DNA of 23,635 nucleotides from an uncultured Clostridia bacterium (lineage in GTDB: Bacteria; Bacillota; Clostridia; Christensenellales; Borkfalkiaceae): assembly GCA_947581885.1 (NCBI GenBank), contig CANPWF010000007.1, positions 1 to 23,635 of the forward strand, written 5' to 3'. Below the pieces are notes generated by a model. That model was given only the letters and a program-made list of their open reading frames with translations, did no database searches and was not told the DNA's origin. Shown here one piece after another: positions 1-7,247 of the stretch. Made by a program: the position numbers and the translations under genes. The stretch's first letter is position 1, and every line of letters begins with the position of its first letter.

Positions 1-119
1 GGGGGCAAGGGACGCTTGTTGAAGGGGCACTTTTCCTTATAGCATTTCTCGCCTTTCAAGAAGAGCTTCGCGCCCTCTCTGCGGCAGAGCTTGCATTTTG
101 CGTCTCTGTAAACTGCCAT
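1..119 (-). CDS. rpsD: 30S ribosomal protein S4, N-terminal fragment (cut by window edge)
   Basis: The fragment begins with ATG at 119 and its first 39 codons run off the window. The translated start MAVYRDAKCKLCRR shows the four-cysteine pattern of Zn-containing S4 proteins (C9, C12, C26, C31, followed by PFNKR). S4 is a primary 16S rRNA binder and in many bacteria the autoregulator of its operon. The start is supported by AAAGGAG about 8 nt upstream. It lies 14 nt after rpsK and co-directional with it, so rpsD sits in the alpha operon here, unlike in Bacillus subtilis, where it is a separate gene. The rest of the gene, and presumably rpoA and rplQ, lie outside the window. Confidence 0.93.
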   Translation of the reverse strand, partial: MAVYRDAKCKLCRREGAKLFLKGEKCYKEKCPFNKRPLP

Positions 120-133
120 ATTCTACACTCCTT

Positions 134-529
134 TTATACTCTTCTGCGCTTGGGCGGACGGCATCCGTTGTGCGCGATGGGCGAAACGTCGGAAATGAGC
201 GTCACTTCGAGCTCGCAATTGGCGAGTGCACGGATCGCGCTCTCTCTGCCCGCGCCGGGGCCCTTCACATACACTTCGACATAGCGAAGCCCGTGCTCTT
301 TCGCGGCTTTCGCGGCGGTCTCCGTCGCCATCTGTGCGGCGAACGGGGTGCCCTTCCTCGAACCCTTGAAGCCGAGCGAACCCGCACTCGACCACGAAAT
401 GGCGTTGCCGCTCATATCCGTGATGGTGACGAGGGTGTTGTTGAAGGTGGACTGAATATGGACTTGTCCTTTGTCTACTTTCTTGATCTCTCTGCGCTTG
501 CGGGAGACCGTCTTTTTCTGTGCGGCCAT
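134..529 (-). CDS. rpsK: 30S ribosomal protein S11
   Basis: This is a 131-residue protein with the S11 family's usual length and core: an N-terminal Lys/Arg-rich tail, the VHIQSTFNNTLVTITD strand, GFKGSRKGTPFAAQ and the conserved end PIAHNGCRPPKRRRV. S11 forms part of the 30S platform and contacts the mRNA exit region near the 3' end of 16S rRNA. The ATG at 529 has a strong site (GGAGGGACG) just upstream, in the 12-nt gap after rpsM. It is part of the alpha operon transcribed from the promoter at 1112-1140 or by read-through from the spc genes. Nothing unusual was seen. Confidence 0.97.
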   Translation of the reverse strand: MAAQKKTVSRKRREIKKVDKGQVHIQSTFNNTLVTITDMSGNAISWSSAGSLGFKGSRKGTPFAAQMATETAAKAAKEHGLRYVEVYVKGPGAGRESAIRALANCELEVTLISDVSPIAHNGCRPPKRRRV

Positions 530-541
530 CGTCGTCCCTCC

Positions 542-910
542 TTACTTCTTCTTGTTCGCGACGGTACGACGGGGACCCTTTCTCGTCCTCGCGTTGCGCT
601 TGGTGCTCTGCCCGCGGACGGGAAGCCCCTTTCTATGGCGGACACCGCGATAGCATCCGATCTCCATGAGCCTCTTGATGTTGAGGCTGACCTGAGAACG
701 AAGCTCGCCTTCCACCGTATAGTTATGATCGATATACTCCCTGAGTTTGGAGACATCCGTCTCGTCGAGATCCTTCACCCGCGTATCGGGGTTGATCCCC
801 GTCGCGGCAAGGATCTTTTTGGACGTGGTGAGCCCGATCCCATAGATATAGGTGAGACCGATCTCGATCCTCTTTTCTCTCGGTAAATCCACACCGGCAA
901 TACGTGCCAT
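542..910 (-). CDS. rpsM: 30S ribosomal protein S13
   Basis: This is a 122-residue protein starting MARIAGVDLPREKR, with the helix-two-turn-helix body (GIGLTTSKKIL, then YTVEGELR) and the basic C-terminal tail RHRKGLPVRGQSTKRNARTRKG that reaches into the subunit interface. S13 sits in the 30S head and contacts the P-site tRNA and L5. It is the first gene after a 236-bp gap, so it is the first gene of the transcript that starts near 1105. A GGAGG lies about 11 nt before the ATG, a slightly long spacing. It is followed by rpsK after 12 nt. Confidence 0.97.
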   Translation of the reverse strand: MARIAGVDLPREKRIEIGLTYIYGIGLTTSKKILAATGINPDTRVKDLDETDVSKLREYIDHNYTVEGELRSQVSLNIKRLMEIGCYRGVRHRKGLPVRGQSTKRNARTRKGPRRTVANKKK

Positions 911-1111
911 CTAACTTGTAACCTCCGTGGTTGTTTGTAATTTTTTCTCTATCCATACCGCCCGACGGACCGCTTTGGAATGGAGCGGACCGATAAGGCG
1001 TTCATTTTCCGCAAATTACACAAAGCAAGCCGATTTTCCGCACCCGTTTGTGCGGAAATTCAGCTTAAACAATATGCTTTTGCACCGCCCTTCCAAAAGG
1101 GCGCAGGGTAT
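911..1111 (-). promoter_or_regulatory. structured 5' leader of the rpsM-rpsK-rpsD operon
   Basis: About 195 nt separate the predicted transcription start (near 1105) from the rpsM ATG, with no reading frame of note. Reading the minus strand, three hairpins can be paired. The first is CGCCCTT/AAGGGCG with a 4-nt loop (1086-1103). The second is a perfect 9-bp stem, TTTCCGCAC/GTGCGGAAA with a 6-nt loop (1035-1058). The third is CGG-A-CCGCT/AGCGG-A-CCG with one mismatch (966-992). Long leaders in front of alpha operons often bind a product of the operon (S4 in Escherichia coli). An analogous role here is inference; no known leader family was recognised. Confidence 0.5.
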
Positions 1112-1140
1112 ATTTTACCATACCCGAATGTTCCTGTCAA
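1112..1140 (-). promoter_or_regulatory. internal vegetative promoter for rpsM operon
   Basis: On the minus strand TTGACA (1135-1140) is followed after exactly 17 nt by TAAAAT (1112-1117), preceded by TGG, which gives an extended -10 (TGnTAAAAT). The -35 is a 6/6 match and the -10 a 5/6 match to the sigma-A consensus. It lies 6 bp beyond the rpmJ stop codon, so the alpha-operon genes can be transcribed independently of the spc genes. Confidence 0.85.
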
Positions 1141-1146
1141 CTGATT

Positions 1147-1263
1147 TTAGCCCTGTCTTTGTTTATGGCTCTTGTTTTTGGAGCAGATCACCATCACTTT
1201 CCCGTTTCTCTTGATGACCTTGCATTTGTCGCACATGGGCTTGACGGAAGGACGTACTTTCAT
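1147..1263 (-). CDS. rpmJ: 50S ribosomal protein L36
   Basis: This is a 38-residue protein, MKVRPSVKPMCDKCK...KQRQG. It carries the Zn-ribbon ligands C11, C14, C27 and H33 of the Zn-dependent L36 form. L36 binds 23S rRNA near the peptidyl transferase region. It is one residue longer than the common 37 because of an extra residue between C27 and H33. The ATG at 1263 has GAGGTAAT just upstream, in the 33-nt gap after infA. It is the last gene of the spc part. Confidence 0.95.
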   Translation of the reverse strand: MKVRPSVKPMCDKCKVIKRNGKVMVICSKNKSHKQRQG

Positions 1264-1296
1264 ATCATTACCTCTTTGTTGTTTTTTCCGCGATTT

Positions 1297-1518
1297 TCAG
1301 TTCTTGGAACGCCATGTGATGCGTCCCTTCGTGAGATCGTACGGGCTCATTTCGAGCTTTACGTTGTCGCCTTCGATGATACGGATGTAGTTCATCCGCA
1401 GCTTCCCCGAGATGTACGCGGTGATCACGTGCCCGTTGGAGAGCTGTACCTTGAAGGTCGTATTGGGAAGGGCTTCGATGACCCTGCCCTCTGCTTCGAT
1501 CACGTCGTCTTTCGACAT
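1297..1518 (-). CDS. infA: translation initiation factor IF-1
   Basis: This is a 73-residue single OB-fold protein (MSKDDVIEAEGRVIEALPNT start, GKLRMNYIRI and the SPYDLTKGRI motif near the end). This is the normal IF-1 length. IF-1 binds the 30S A site during initiation. It lies 19 nt after map and 33 nt before rpmJ, the usual place in Firmicutes (map-infA-rpmJ-rpsM). No gene for a KOW-domain protein is inserted between map and infA, as occurs in Bacillus. Confidence 0.97.
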   Translation of the reverse strand: MSKDDVIEAEGRVIEALPNTTFKVQLSNGHVITAYISGKLRMNYIRIIEGDNVKLEMSPYDLTKGRITWRSKN

Positions 1519-1537
1519 GCGGTCCCCCTTTTTTGGA

Positions 1538-2281
1538 TTACAGTGTGAGAATTTCCACCCCGTCCTCGCGGATGAGGACGGTATTTTCGTAATGCGCCGC
1601 GCTCTTTCCGTCGAGCGTGTAAGCGGTCCATCCGTCGGCTGCGATGCCGACGCGCCACCCTCCCGCCGCGATCATCGGTTCGATGCAGAGGACGGTGTTC
1701 GCTTCGAGCCGAGGTCCCGTGCCCGCTCTCCCGACGTTGGGGACGGCAGGGTCCTCGTGCATCTCCCGCCCGATCCCGTGCCCCGTGTAGGAGCGGATGA
1801 CGGAGAAGCCGTTGGATTCCGCATGCTTTTGAACGCGGTAGCCGATATCGTAGAGGGGCGTGCCCGCCTTCAAGCCGTCGATCGCGCGGAAGAAGCACTC
1901 TTCGGCAACGCGCACGAGTTTATCCTTCTCTTCGGAGACCTTCCCGATACGGAAGGTCCTCGCCCCGTCTCCGTGGAAGCCGTTCTTATAGGCGCACAGG
2001 TCGACGGAGACGATATCCCCCTCTTCGAGCACCCGATCGTCGGGAATGCCGTGCACGACGACTTCATTGACGGAGACGCACGCCGAAGCGGGATAGCCGT
2101 AGTAGCCGAGGCAGCTCGGCTCCGCGCCGCTTGCGGTGATGAAGGAATAGACGAGTTCGTCCACTTCCTTCGTCGTCATCCCCGCTTTGACGCGTTCCCC
2201 CACGAAGGCGAGACAGTCGCGCACGATCGCGCAGGGTTCGCGCATGAGCGCGATCTCGGCTTCTGTCTTGGGGCGGATCAT
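1538..2281 (-). CDS. map: methionine aminopeptidase, type I
   Basis: This is a 247-residue metalloprotease that removes the initiator methionine from new proteins. The pita-bread-fold ligands are all present: D94 (SVDLCA), D105 (HGDGA), H168 (GHGIG), E201 (IEPM) and E232 (YENT), with the substrate-contact H77 in VVHGIP. There is no N-terminal zinc-finger extension, so it is the short type Ia form. The open frame extends upstream into adk, but the ATG at 2281 (MIRPKTEAEI) is the natural start: it overlaps the adk stop as ATGA, suggesting translational coupling. The order adk-map-infA is the standard spc arrangement. Confidence 0.96.
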   Translation of the reverse strand: MIRPKTEAEIALMREPCAIVRDCLAFVGERVKAGMTTKEVDELVYSFITASGAEPSCLGYYGYPASACVSVNEVVVHGIPDDRVLEEGDIVSVDLCAYKNGFHGDGARTFRIGKVSEEKDKLVRVAEECFFRAIDGLKAGTPLYDIGYRVQKHAESNGFSVIRSYTGHGIGREMHEDPAVPNVGRAGTGPRLEANTVLCIEPMIAAGGWRVGIAADGWTAYTLDGKSAAHYENTVLIREDGVEILTL

Positions 2282-2910
2282 TTCAGCCTGTCGAGCACCG
2301 TCTTGATCTCTTCGAACAGGACGTCGGCAGGAGCCTCGGATCCCGTGAAGTTGAGGATGATGCCCTTCTCCGTATAGTAATCGATGAGGGGTGCGGTCTG
2401 TTCGTTGTACACCGCGAGGCGAGCGTCCACCGTTTCGGGATTGTCGTCCTTGCGCTGGTAGAGTTCGCCGCCGCAGCGTTCGCACGTCGTTCTGCCGTTC
2501 AAGGTGGAGACGTGATAGCTCTCGCCGCATTCCCTGCATACCCTTCTCCCGCAGAGGCGGTCCATGAGAAGTTTATGGTCGATGTTGATGTTCACCACCC
2601 CATCGATCTCGGCGAAGGTATCGAGTTCTTTCGCCTGAAAGAGGTTGCGGGGGAATCCGTCGAGCAGGTAGCCGTTCTTGCAATCGTCCCAAGTGAGCCG
2701 ATCCTTTACGATGTCGACGGTGACTTCGTCGGGGACGAGCTCGCCCCGTTCGGTATACGACTTGGCAAGCAGCCCGATCTTCGTTCCCGCCTTGATGTTC
2801 GCACGGAAGATGTCCCCCGTGGAAATATGGACGATGCCGTACCTGTCGGCGATCTTGGTCGCCTGCGTGCCTTTGCCCGCGCCGGGCGCACCGAGAAGAA
2901 TGAGTTTCAC
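2278..2910 (-). CDS. adk: adenylate kinase, Zn-type long form
   Basis: This 210-residue enzyme interconverts ATP + AMP and 2 ADP. It has the P-loop GAPGAGKGT (7-15), the AMP-binding STGD segment, DGFPR (84-88) and a full-length LID with four Zn cysteines (C125, C128, C143, C146), the form common in Gram-positive bacteria. The start codon is GTG at 2910, with AAGGAG 9 nt upstream; MKLILLGAPG is a typical N-terminus. A 158-bp gap with a long palindrome separates it from secY, which is unusual because these two genes are normally close. It is coupled to map through an ATGA overlap. Confidence 0.96.
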   Translation of the reverse strand: MKLILLGAPGAGKGTQATKIADRYGIVHISTGDIFRANIKAGTKIGLLAKSYTERGELVPDEVTVDIVKDRLTWDDCKNGYLLDGFPRNLFQAKELDTFAEIDGVVNINIDHKLLMDRLCGRRVCRECGESYHVSTLNGRTTCERCGGELYQRKDDNPETVDARLAVYNEQTAPLIDYYTEKGIILNFTGSEAPADVLFEEIKTVLDRLK

Positions 2911-2943
2911 GACGCTTCACTCCTTAAAAGATCGTCAATTTGA

Positions 2944-3061
2944 GACCGCAGAGAAGCGAGCAAGACAAGGCGCGTGCGGCTTTCCGAAGGGAGCGTACTA
3001 ATGCGTACGTGACCGAGGAAAACGTAAGCGCGACGACGTATTGCGACGCTTATATGCGGTC
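2944..3061. repeat. 118-bp imperfect palindrome between secY and adk
   Basis: The ends are an exact inverted repeat (GACCGCA at 2944-2950, TGCGGTC at 3055-3061), followed by a second matching block (AAGCG/CGCTT) and an imperfect stem continuing inward to a GTACG-rich centre. One strand would fold into a single long hairpin in the secY-adk mRNA. It has the look of a REP or MITE-like intergenic repeat. The window holds no second copy, so repetition in the genome is inference. No open frame of note lies inside, and no T-tract follows it on the minus strand, so it is not a standard terminator. Confidence 0.7.
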
Positions 3062-3068
3062 GTAGGAT

Positions 3069-4361
3069 TTACTTCAAAAAGCCCTTGTAGTTCTTCATCA
3101 TGATCTGGGACTGCAACTGTTTATCGAACTCCAATGCGACCGAGACGACGATGAGGATACCCGTTGTAGAGAACACGTTCACGAGGTCCTGTCCTGCCCA
3201 AGAGAAGGCGACGGACGGGATGAACGCGATGAGCGTCAGGTAGATCGCCCCGAACAGGGTGATGCGGTTGTTGATCTTCTTCAAGTACTGCGCCGTGGGT
3301 TTCCCGGGGCGGATACCCTGAATGAAGCCGCCGTTCTGCTGGATGCTCTTGGAGACATCTTCGGGATTGAATTGGATCTGCGCATAGAAGAAGGAGAAGA
3401 TGAAGATGAGCACGCACAGCGCGAGGATGTACCAGATCGTCCCGTTCGAGAAGTGCTCGTTCCACCAAGTGAGGGCGTTGCTCCACTTCGGAACAAGGCT
3501 CATGATCATGTTGGGGAAGGAGATGATCGCGAACGAGAAGATGAGAGGCATAACGCCGCCGCCCGAGATCTTCATCGGGATGACCGAGCTCTGCCCACCG
3601 TACATCTTGGTGCCGCGCACCTGCTTCGCATAGTTGACGGGGATCTTCCTCTCCGCCAAGTCGACATACACGACCGCGAAGAAGATGAGCACGGCGAGGA
3701 CGAGGAAGAGCCCGATGTTCCAAAGCTGATTCACTTCGCCGTTAAATACCTGCTTGAACTTTTCGAGGATCGCGGTGCCCGCCGTCGAGAGGATACCGAT
3801 GAAGATGATCATCGAGATACCGTTGCTCACGCCGAAGTCGGTGATGCGCTCGCCGAGCCACATGACGAGCATCGCGCCCGCCGTGTAGACGATGGTGAGG
3901 AACACGCCCGCGAGCCAAGTCTGCCCGAGGAACCGATCCGCCCTGATCGCGCCCTGCTGGTTGCCGAACAGGACGATGATCCCGATCGACTGCACGACCG
4001 CGAGAACGATGGTGACGAAGCGGGTGATGTTGCTGATCTTCTTTCTGCCCTCTTCTCCCTCTTTGGACATCCTTTCGAGTGCGGGGATGCCGACGGTGAG
4101 AAGCTGCATGATAATGGAAGCGTTGATGTACGGTCCGATCCCGAGGGCGAACAGCGTCGCGTTCTGCAACGCGCTGCCCGTGATGCCGCTCATCAACGTG
4201 AGGAAATCGTTCCCCGTGATCGCCGTTTCGAACTGCCCGCGGTCGATGCCCGGCACGGGGATGTAGCACCCGAGACGGAATACCGCGAGGAGCAGAAGGG
4301 TGAGCAAGATCTTCCTTCTGATATCCTTGTTCCGAAAGGCGTTTTTGATCGTTTCAAACAT
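3069..4361 (-). CDS. secY: protein translocase subunit SecY
   Basis: This 430-residue integral membrane protein forms the channel of the Sec translocon with SecE and SecG. About ten hydrophobic segments are visible. The family signature ALGIGPYINASIIMQLL (72-88) follows the plug region, and the cytoplasmic loop NPEDVSKSIQQNGGFIQGIRPG and the C-terminal QSQIMMKNYKG are also present. The ATG at 4361 is preceded by AAAGGAG at good spacing. Normally secY directly follows rplO; here a 1.3-kb oxidoreductase gene intervenes, ending 27 nt upstream. Confidence 0.98.
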   Translation of the reverse strand: MFETIKNAFRNKDIRRKILLTLLLLAVFRLGCYIPVPGIDRGQFETAITGNDFLTLMSGITGSALQNATLFALGIGPYINASIIMQLLTVGIPALERMSKEGEEGRKKISNITRFVTIVLAVVQSIGIIVLFGNQQGAIRADRFLGQTWLAGVFLTIVYTAGAMLVMWLGERITDFGVSNGISMIIFIGILSTAGTAILEKFKQVFNGEVNQLWNIGLFLVLAVLIFFAVVYVDLAERKIPVNYAKQVRGTKMYGGQSSVIPMKISGGGVMPLIFSFAIISFPNMIMSLVPKWSNALTWWNEHFSNGTIWYILALCVLIFIFSFFYAQIQFNPEDVSKSIQQNGGFIQGIRPGKPTAQYLKKINNRITLFGAIYLTLIAFIPSVAFSWAGQDLVNVFSTTGILIVVSVALEFDKQLQSQIMMKNYKGFLK

Positions 4362-4388
4362 AAGTTACTCCTTTATCCCGCCGCCCGC

Positions 4389-5663
4389 TTAGTCGATAGG
4401 GACGAACGTCCCTTCCTTGCGGCTCTTCTCCGCCGCGTACACGCACAGGTGTCCGTTGACGGAATCGTCGAGAGCGGTGATGGAAATAGAACTTCTGTCG
4501 CCGTTAAGATAGCGAACGTAATCGTGCATCAGGCAAACGTCGCCGTTTCCGTGCCGTCCGTCCCCGAGCTGCGCGGTGACATCCACCGTCTCGGTGACGT
4601 TCTTGTAGCCGTCGTTTTCACGGGAGATGGTGTAGATATGAAAGACGTTGTCCTCCATTCTGCCTTGGATCTTCCCCTTGCTGCCGACGATGTTGATATC
4701 CCGCCCGGGGAGAACGTCGCCGCCCACCACCGTGAGCGTCGCCATGCTCCCGTTGCGGAAGCGCACGGTGACCATCTGCCGATCGGCGAGGTTGCGTTTG
4801 AGTTTGAACACGCACCTGCCGTAATCGGAAACGCGAAGGTAGACTTCCTTTTCCTCCCGCGTGATCTCGGTGTAGTGCTTGCCGATGCCGCGCCACGTCT
4901 GGAAGGGCAAATTGTCGAGCCCCAAGTGGATCTTCTGCGCGTTGTACAGGCATTCGCCCGCGCAAGGGCAGTTATAGCAGAACTCCGTCGCGCCCTCGGG
5001 AGCGTTGTCCTCGGTGAAGAAGGCGCGTTCGCCGAAACTCGATACGGCCGCGGGAACGGTGGCGTTGTTGAGCCAACACATAAGGTCGGTATCGTGGCAG
5101 CACTTTTGCAGGAGAAGCCCCGAGCCGCACACGTCCTCATCCGACCATTTCCCGCGGATGAAGGAATCGGCGAAATGCACCGTGCCGACGTGCTCGTTCA
5201 TCTCCATCGTGAGGATCTTCCCGATCTTTCCGTCGAGGATCGCCTGTTTGATCGAGCGATAGAACGGCGTATAGCGGAGCACATGGCAGACGAGGATGGA
5301 AACGCCCTTTTCCCTCGCGAGGTCGCGAAGTTCGTAGAGGTCCGCCGCGTTGTTGACGACGGGTTTTTCGAGCAGTTGGTTGTATCCTGCCTTGATGAGC
5401 CTCTTCGTCGTCTCATAGTGGGCGGGGTCCATCGTCGCGTTGATGACCGCGTCGCACTTCACGCCTGCGCGGAGAAATGCGTCGATGGAAGAAAACCGCA
5501 TGTTCTCGGGAAGACGGTACTTGTCTCCCGTCGATTTGAGGGCGACGGGGTCTACGTCGCAAACGGCGACGACCTCCGCCTCATCGGGATGGGAGAGCGC
5601 GTACGAGGCATACACGTTGCCCCTGTCTCCGCAGCCCAGAACCGCCAGCTTGATCTTCTTCAT
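4389..5663 (-). CDS. Gfo/Idh/MocA-family oxidoreductase inserted in the spc operon
   Basis: This is a 424-residue protein with an N-terminal Rossmann fold (VLGCGDRGN, dinucleotide loop at 10-15; CDVD after strand 2) and the family's EKP motif (99-101, with K100 the usual catalytic lysine). A Gfo-type alpha/beta C-terminal domain follows, with the active-site pair H190/D191 (KCCHDTDL). A four-cysteine cluster (C229, C232, C234, C238, then YNAQKI) resembles that of a clostridial subgroup and could bind a metal. The family uses NAD(P) to oxidise sugars, inositols or sugar nucleotides; the substrate cannot be told here. An in-frame TTG at 5684 overlaps the rplO stop, but the ATG at 5663 has GGGAG at 6 nt and begins at the natural Rossmann strand. 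It is transcribed as part of the ribosomal cluster with gaps of 17 nt and 27 nt, an abnormal place for such an enzyme. Confidence 0.93.
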   Translation of the reverse strand: MKKIKLAVLGCGDRGNVYASYALSHPDEAEVVAVCDVDPVALKSTGDKYRLPENMRFSSIDAFLRAGVKCDAVINATMDPAHYETTKRLIKAGYNQLLEKPVVNNAADLYELRDLAREKGVSILVCHVLRYTPFYRSIKQAILDGKIGKILTMEMNEHVGTVHFADSFIRGKWSDEDVCGSGLLLQKCCHDTDLMCWLNNATVPAAVSSFGERAFFTEDNAPEGATEFCYNCPCAGECLYNAQKIHLGLDNLPFQTWRGIGKHYTEITREEKEVYLRVSDYGRCVFKLKRNLADRQMVTVRFRNGSMATLTVVGGDVLPGRDINIVGSKGKIQGRMEDNVFHIYTISRENDGYKNVTETVDVTAQLGDGRHGNGDVCLMHDYVRYLNGDRSSISITALDDSVNGHLCVYAAEKSRKEGTFVPID

Positions 5664-5680
5664 ACCGGCTCCCGCGAGGG

Positions 5681-6133
5681 TCAAGCGTTGACGACTTCCG
5701 CCGTCCCGCCGGCCTTTTCGATCGCTTCCTTCGCCGTTGCGGAGAATTTCGCCGCACGGACGGTGAGCTTCACGTTGAGTTCGCCTGCGCCGAGAACTTT
5801 GAGCCCCGCGTTGTTCTTGACTTCCTTCGCGAGCCCGTTTTCAAGCACAAAACCGTAATCCACGACGGTCCCCGCGGGGAGATCCGCAAGGTCGCCGAGG
5901 TTGACGATCACGTAGTCCTTTCCGAATTTGTTATGGAATCCGCGCTTGGGGATCCTGCGGGCGAGGGGCATCTGGCCGCCCTCGAACCCGGGACGGACAC
6001 CGCCGCCCGAACGCGCCCACTGACCCTTGTGGCCCTTGCCGCTCGTTTTGCCGAGCCCCGAGCCGATGCCGCGGCCTAACCGCTTGGCGGGCGTTCTCGA
6101 TCCCTCCGCAGGGGAAATTGTATCGATTCTCAT
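5681..6133 (-). CDS. rplO: 50S ribosomal protein L15
   Basis: This 150-residue protein has the Gly/Arg-rich N-terminal arm of L15 (KRLGRGIGSGLGKTSGKGHKGQ, then GFEGGQMPLARRIPKRGF) and the globular C-terminal half ending VRAAKFSATAKEAIEKAGG. L15 is a late-assembly 23S rRNA binder. The ATG at 6133 follows an AAGGAG site in the 10-nt gap after rpmD. The gene that follows is not secY as usual but an oxidoreductase beginning 17 nt after the TGA stop. Confidence 0.97.
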   Translation of the reverse strand: MRIDTISPAEGSRTPAKRLGRGIGSGLGKTSGKGHKGQWARSGGGVRPGFEGGQMPLARRIPKRGFHNKFGKDYVIVNLGDLADLPAGTVVDYGFVLENGLAKEVKNNAGLKVLGAGELNVKLTVRAAKFSATAKEAIEKAGGTAEVVNA

Positions 6134-6143
6134 TGCTTACTCC

Positions 6144-6326
6144 TTACTCTACGCTCTCCACCTTGACGAGGTGGGCGACCTTCTTGATCTGACCCTGCAA
6201 TGAGGGGGAATCTTCAAAGACCTTCTCGGAGCGGATCTTTCTGAGCCCGAGCGCGGCGACCGTCGCCTTGACGGACCCGATCTCCCCGATGGTGCTTTTC
6301 ACGAGCGTGACTTTGATCTTTGCCAT
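6144..6326 (-). CDS. rpmD: 50S ribosomal protein L30
   Basis: This is a 60-residue protein, MAKIKVTLVKSTIGE...HLVKVESVE, the normal length for bacterial L30, with the conserved LGLRKI turn. The open frame runs further upstream, but the ATG at 6326 fits the family start and has an AGGAG site inside the 10-nt gap after rpsE. It lies between rpsE and rplO as in nearly all bacteria. Confidence 0.96.
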   Translation of the reverse strand: MAKIKVTLVKSTIGEIGSVKATVAALGLRKIRSEKVFEDSPSLQGQIKKVAHLVKVESVE

Positions 6327-6336
6327 TTTTCTTCTC

Positions 6337-6852
6337 CTACACGATTTCCTCGACCGTCTTGCCGCGCATCGCCGCGATCTCTTCCGCCGTGCGGAGTTCC
6401 GCAAGGCCCGCGATGGTCGCCTTCACGCAGTTGACGGGGTTCTGGGTGCCGTGCGATTTCGTTCTGATATTCTTGATGCCCGCGGCCTCCATGACCGCAC
6501 GCACGGGACCGCCCGCGATAACGCCCGTACCTTCGGCGGCGGGGAGCATCAGAACGGCGCCCTTGCCGAATTTGCCGAGCTGTTCGTGCGGAATGGTCGT
6601 ATCGACGATGGGCACACGGACGAGATTCTTCTTCGCCGCCTGCGTCGCCTTTTCGATCGCTTCGGGAACTTCCTTGGACTTGCCCTGCCCGTAACCGACC
6701 TTGCCCGCGCCGTCCCCGACGACGACGAGCGCGGCGAAACGCATGTTCTTGCCGCCCTTCACCGTCTTGGAAACGCGGTTGATGCTGATCAGCTTTTTGA
6801 TGAAGCCGTCGTCCTGTTCCTGCCTTCTTTGCGGTCTGTTTTCTCTTGCCAT
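6337..6852 (-). CDS. rpsE: 30S ribosomal protein S5
   Basis: This 171-residue protein has the N-terminal double-stranded-RNA-binding fold (INRVSKTVKGGKNMRFAALVVVGDGAGKVGYG) and the C-terminal domain with PAAEGTGVIAGGPVRAVMEAAGI. S5 contributes to decoding accuracy and the mRNA entry channel. The ATG at 6852 is chosen over an upstream in-frame start inside rplR because it has a GGAGGAG site and starts MARENRPQ. The basic, Gln/Arg-rich N-terminus before residue 15 is typical of Firmicutes. Confidence 0.97.
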   Translation of the reverse strand: MARENRPQRRQEQDDGFIKKLISINRVSKTVKGGKNMRFAALVVVGDGAGKVGYGQGKSKEVPEAIEKATQAAKKNLVRVPIVDTTIPHEQLGKFGKGAVLMLPAAEGTGVIAGGPVRAVMEAAGIKNIRTKSHGTQNPVNCVKATIAGLAELRTAEEIAAMRGKTVEEIV

Positions 6853-6865
6853 TTCTCGCTCCTCC

Positions 6866-7234
6866 TCAGAACTCAAGCCCGGCTTCGCGTGCGCCGTCCG
6901 CAAGGGCCTGTACGCGCCCCGTGTAGTGGTAGCCGCCCCGATCGAACACGACGGTGCCGATGCCCTTTTCCTTGGCGCGTTCGCCTGCGATCTTGCCGAC
7001 GATCTTCGCCGCTTCCGTCTTGGTCTTTCCCGCGACTTCGCCTTGGACCGCCTTTTCGAGGGTGGAGCAGGAGGCGAGCGTCGTACCGCTCACGTCGTCG
7101 ATAAACTGGACGTAGATATTCTTTTCGCTCCTGTACACAGACAGGCGCGGGCATTCCGCCGTTCCGGAGACGAGCTTCCGCACACGGAGGTGGCGGCGTT
7201 GTCTGACCGCATTTTTATCCTGTTTCGTTATCAT
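6866..7234 (-). CDS. rplR: 50S ribosomal protein L18
   Basis: This 122-residue protein starts MITKQDKNAVRQRRHLRVRKLVSG and ends FDRGGYHYTGRVQALADGAREAGLEF, both diagnostic of L18. L18 binds 5S rRNA together with L5. It is of normal length and lies 13 nt after rplF and 13 nt before rpsE. Confidence 0.97.
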   Translation of the reverse strand: MITKQDKNAVRQRRHLRVRKLVSGTAECPRLSVYRSEKNIYVQFIDDVSGTTLASCSTLEKAVQGEVAGKTKTEAAKIVGKIAGERAKEKGIGTVVFDRGGYHYTGRVQALADGAREAGLEF

Positions 7235-7247
7235 GGTTCACGCTCCT

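Noticed and set aside
5664..5684. TTG start for the oxidoreductase overlapping the rplO stop
   Set aside because: It adds seven residues before a standard Rossmann N-terminus. The ATG at 5663 has a better ribosome site, although coupling through TTGA cannot be fully excluded.
3372..5858. 828-codon plus-strand open frame opposite secY, the oxidoreductase gene and the end of rplO
   Set aside because: It lies antisense to three well-identified genes. It is very rich in Arg, Asp, Glu and His, as expected from the complement of GC-rich coding sequence, and has no domain or ribosome site.
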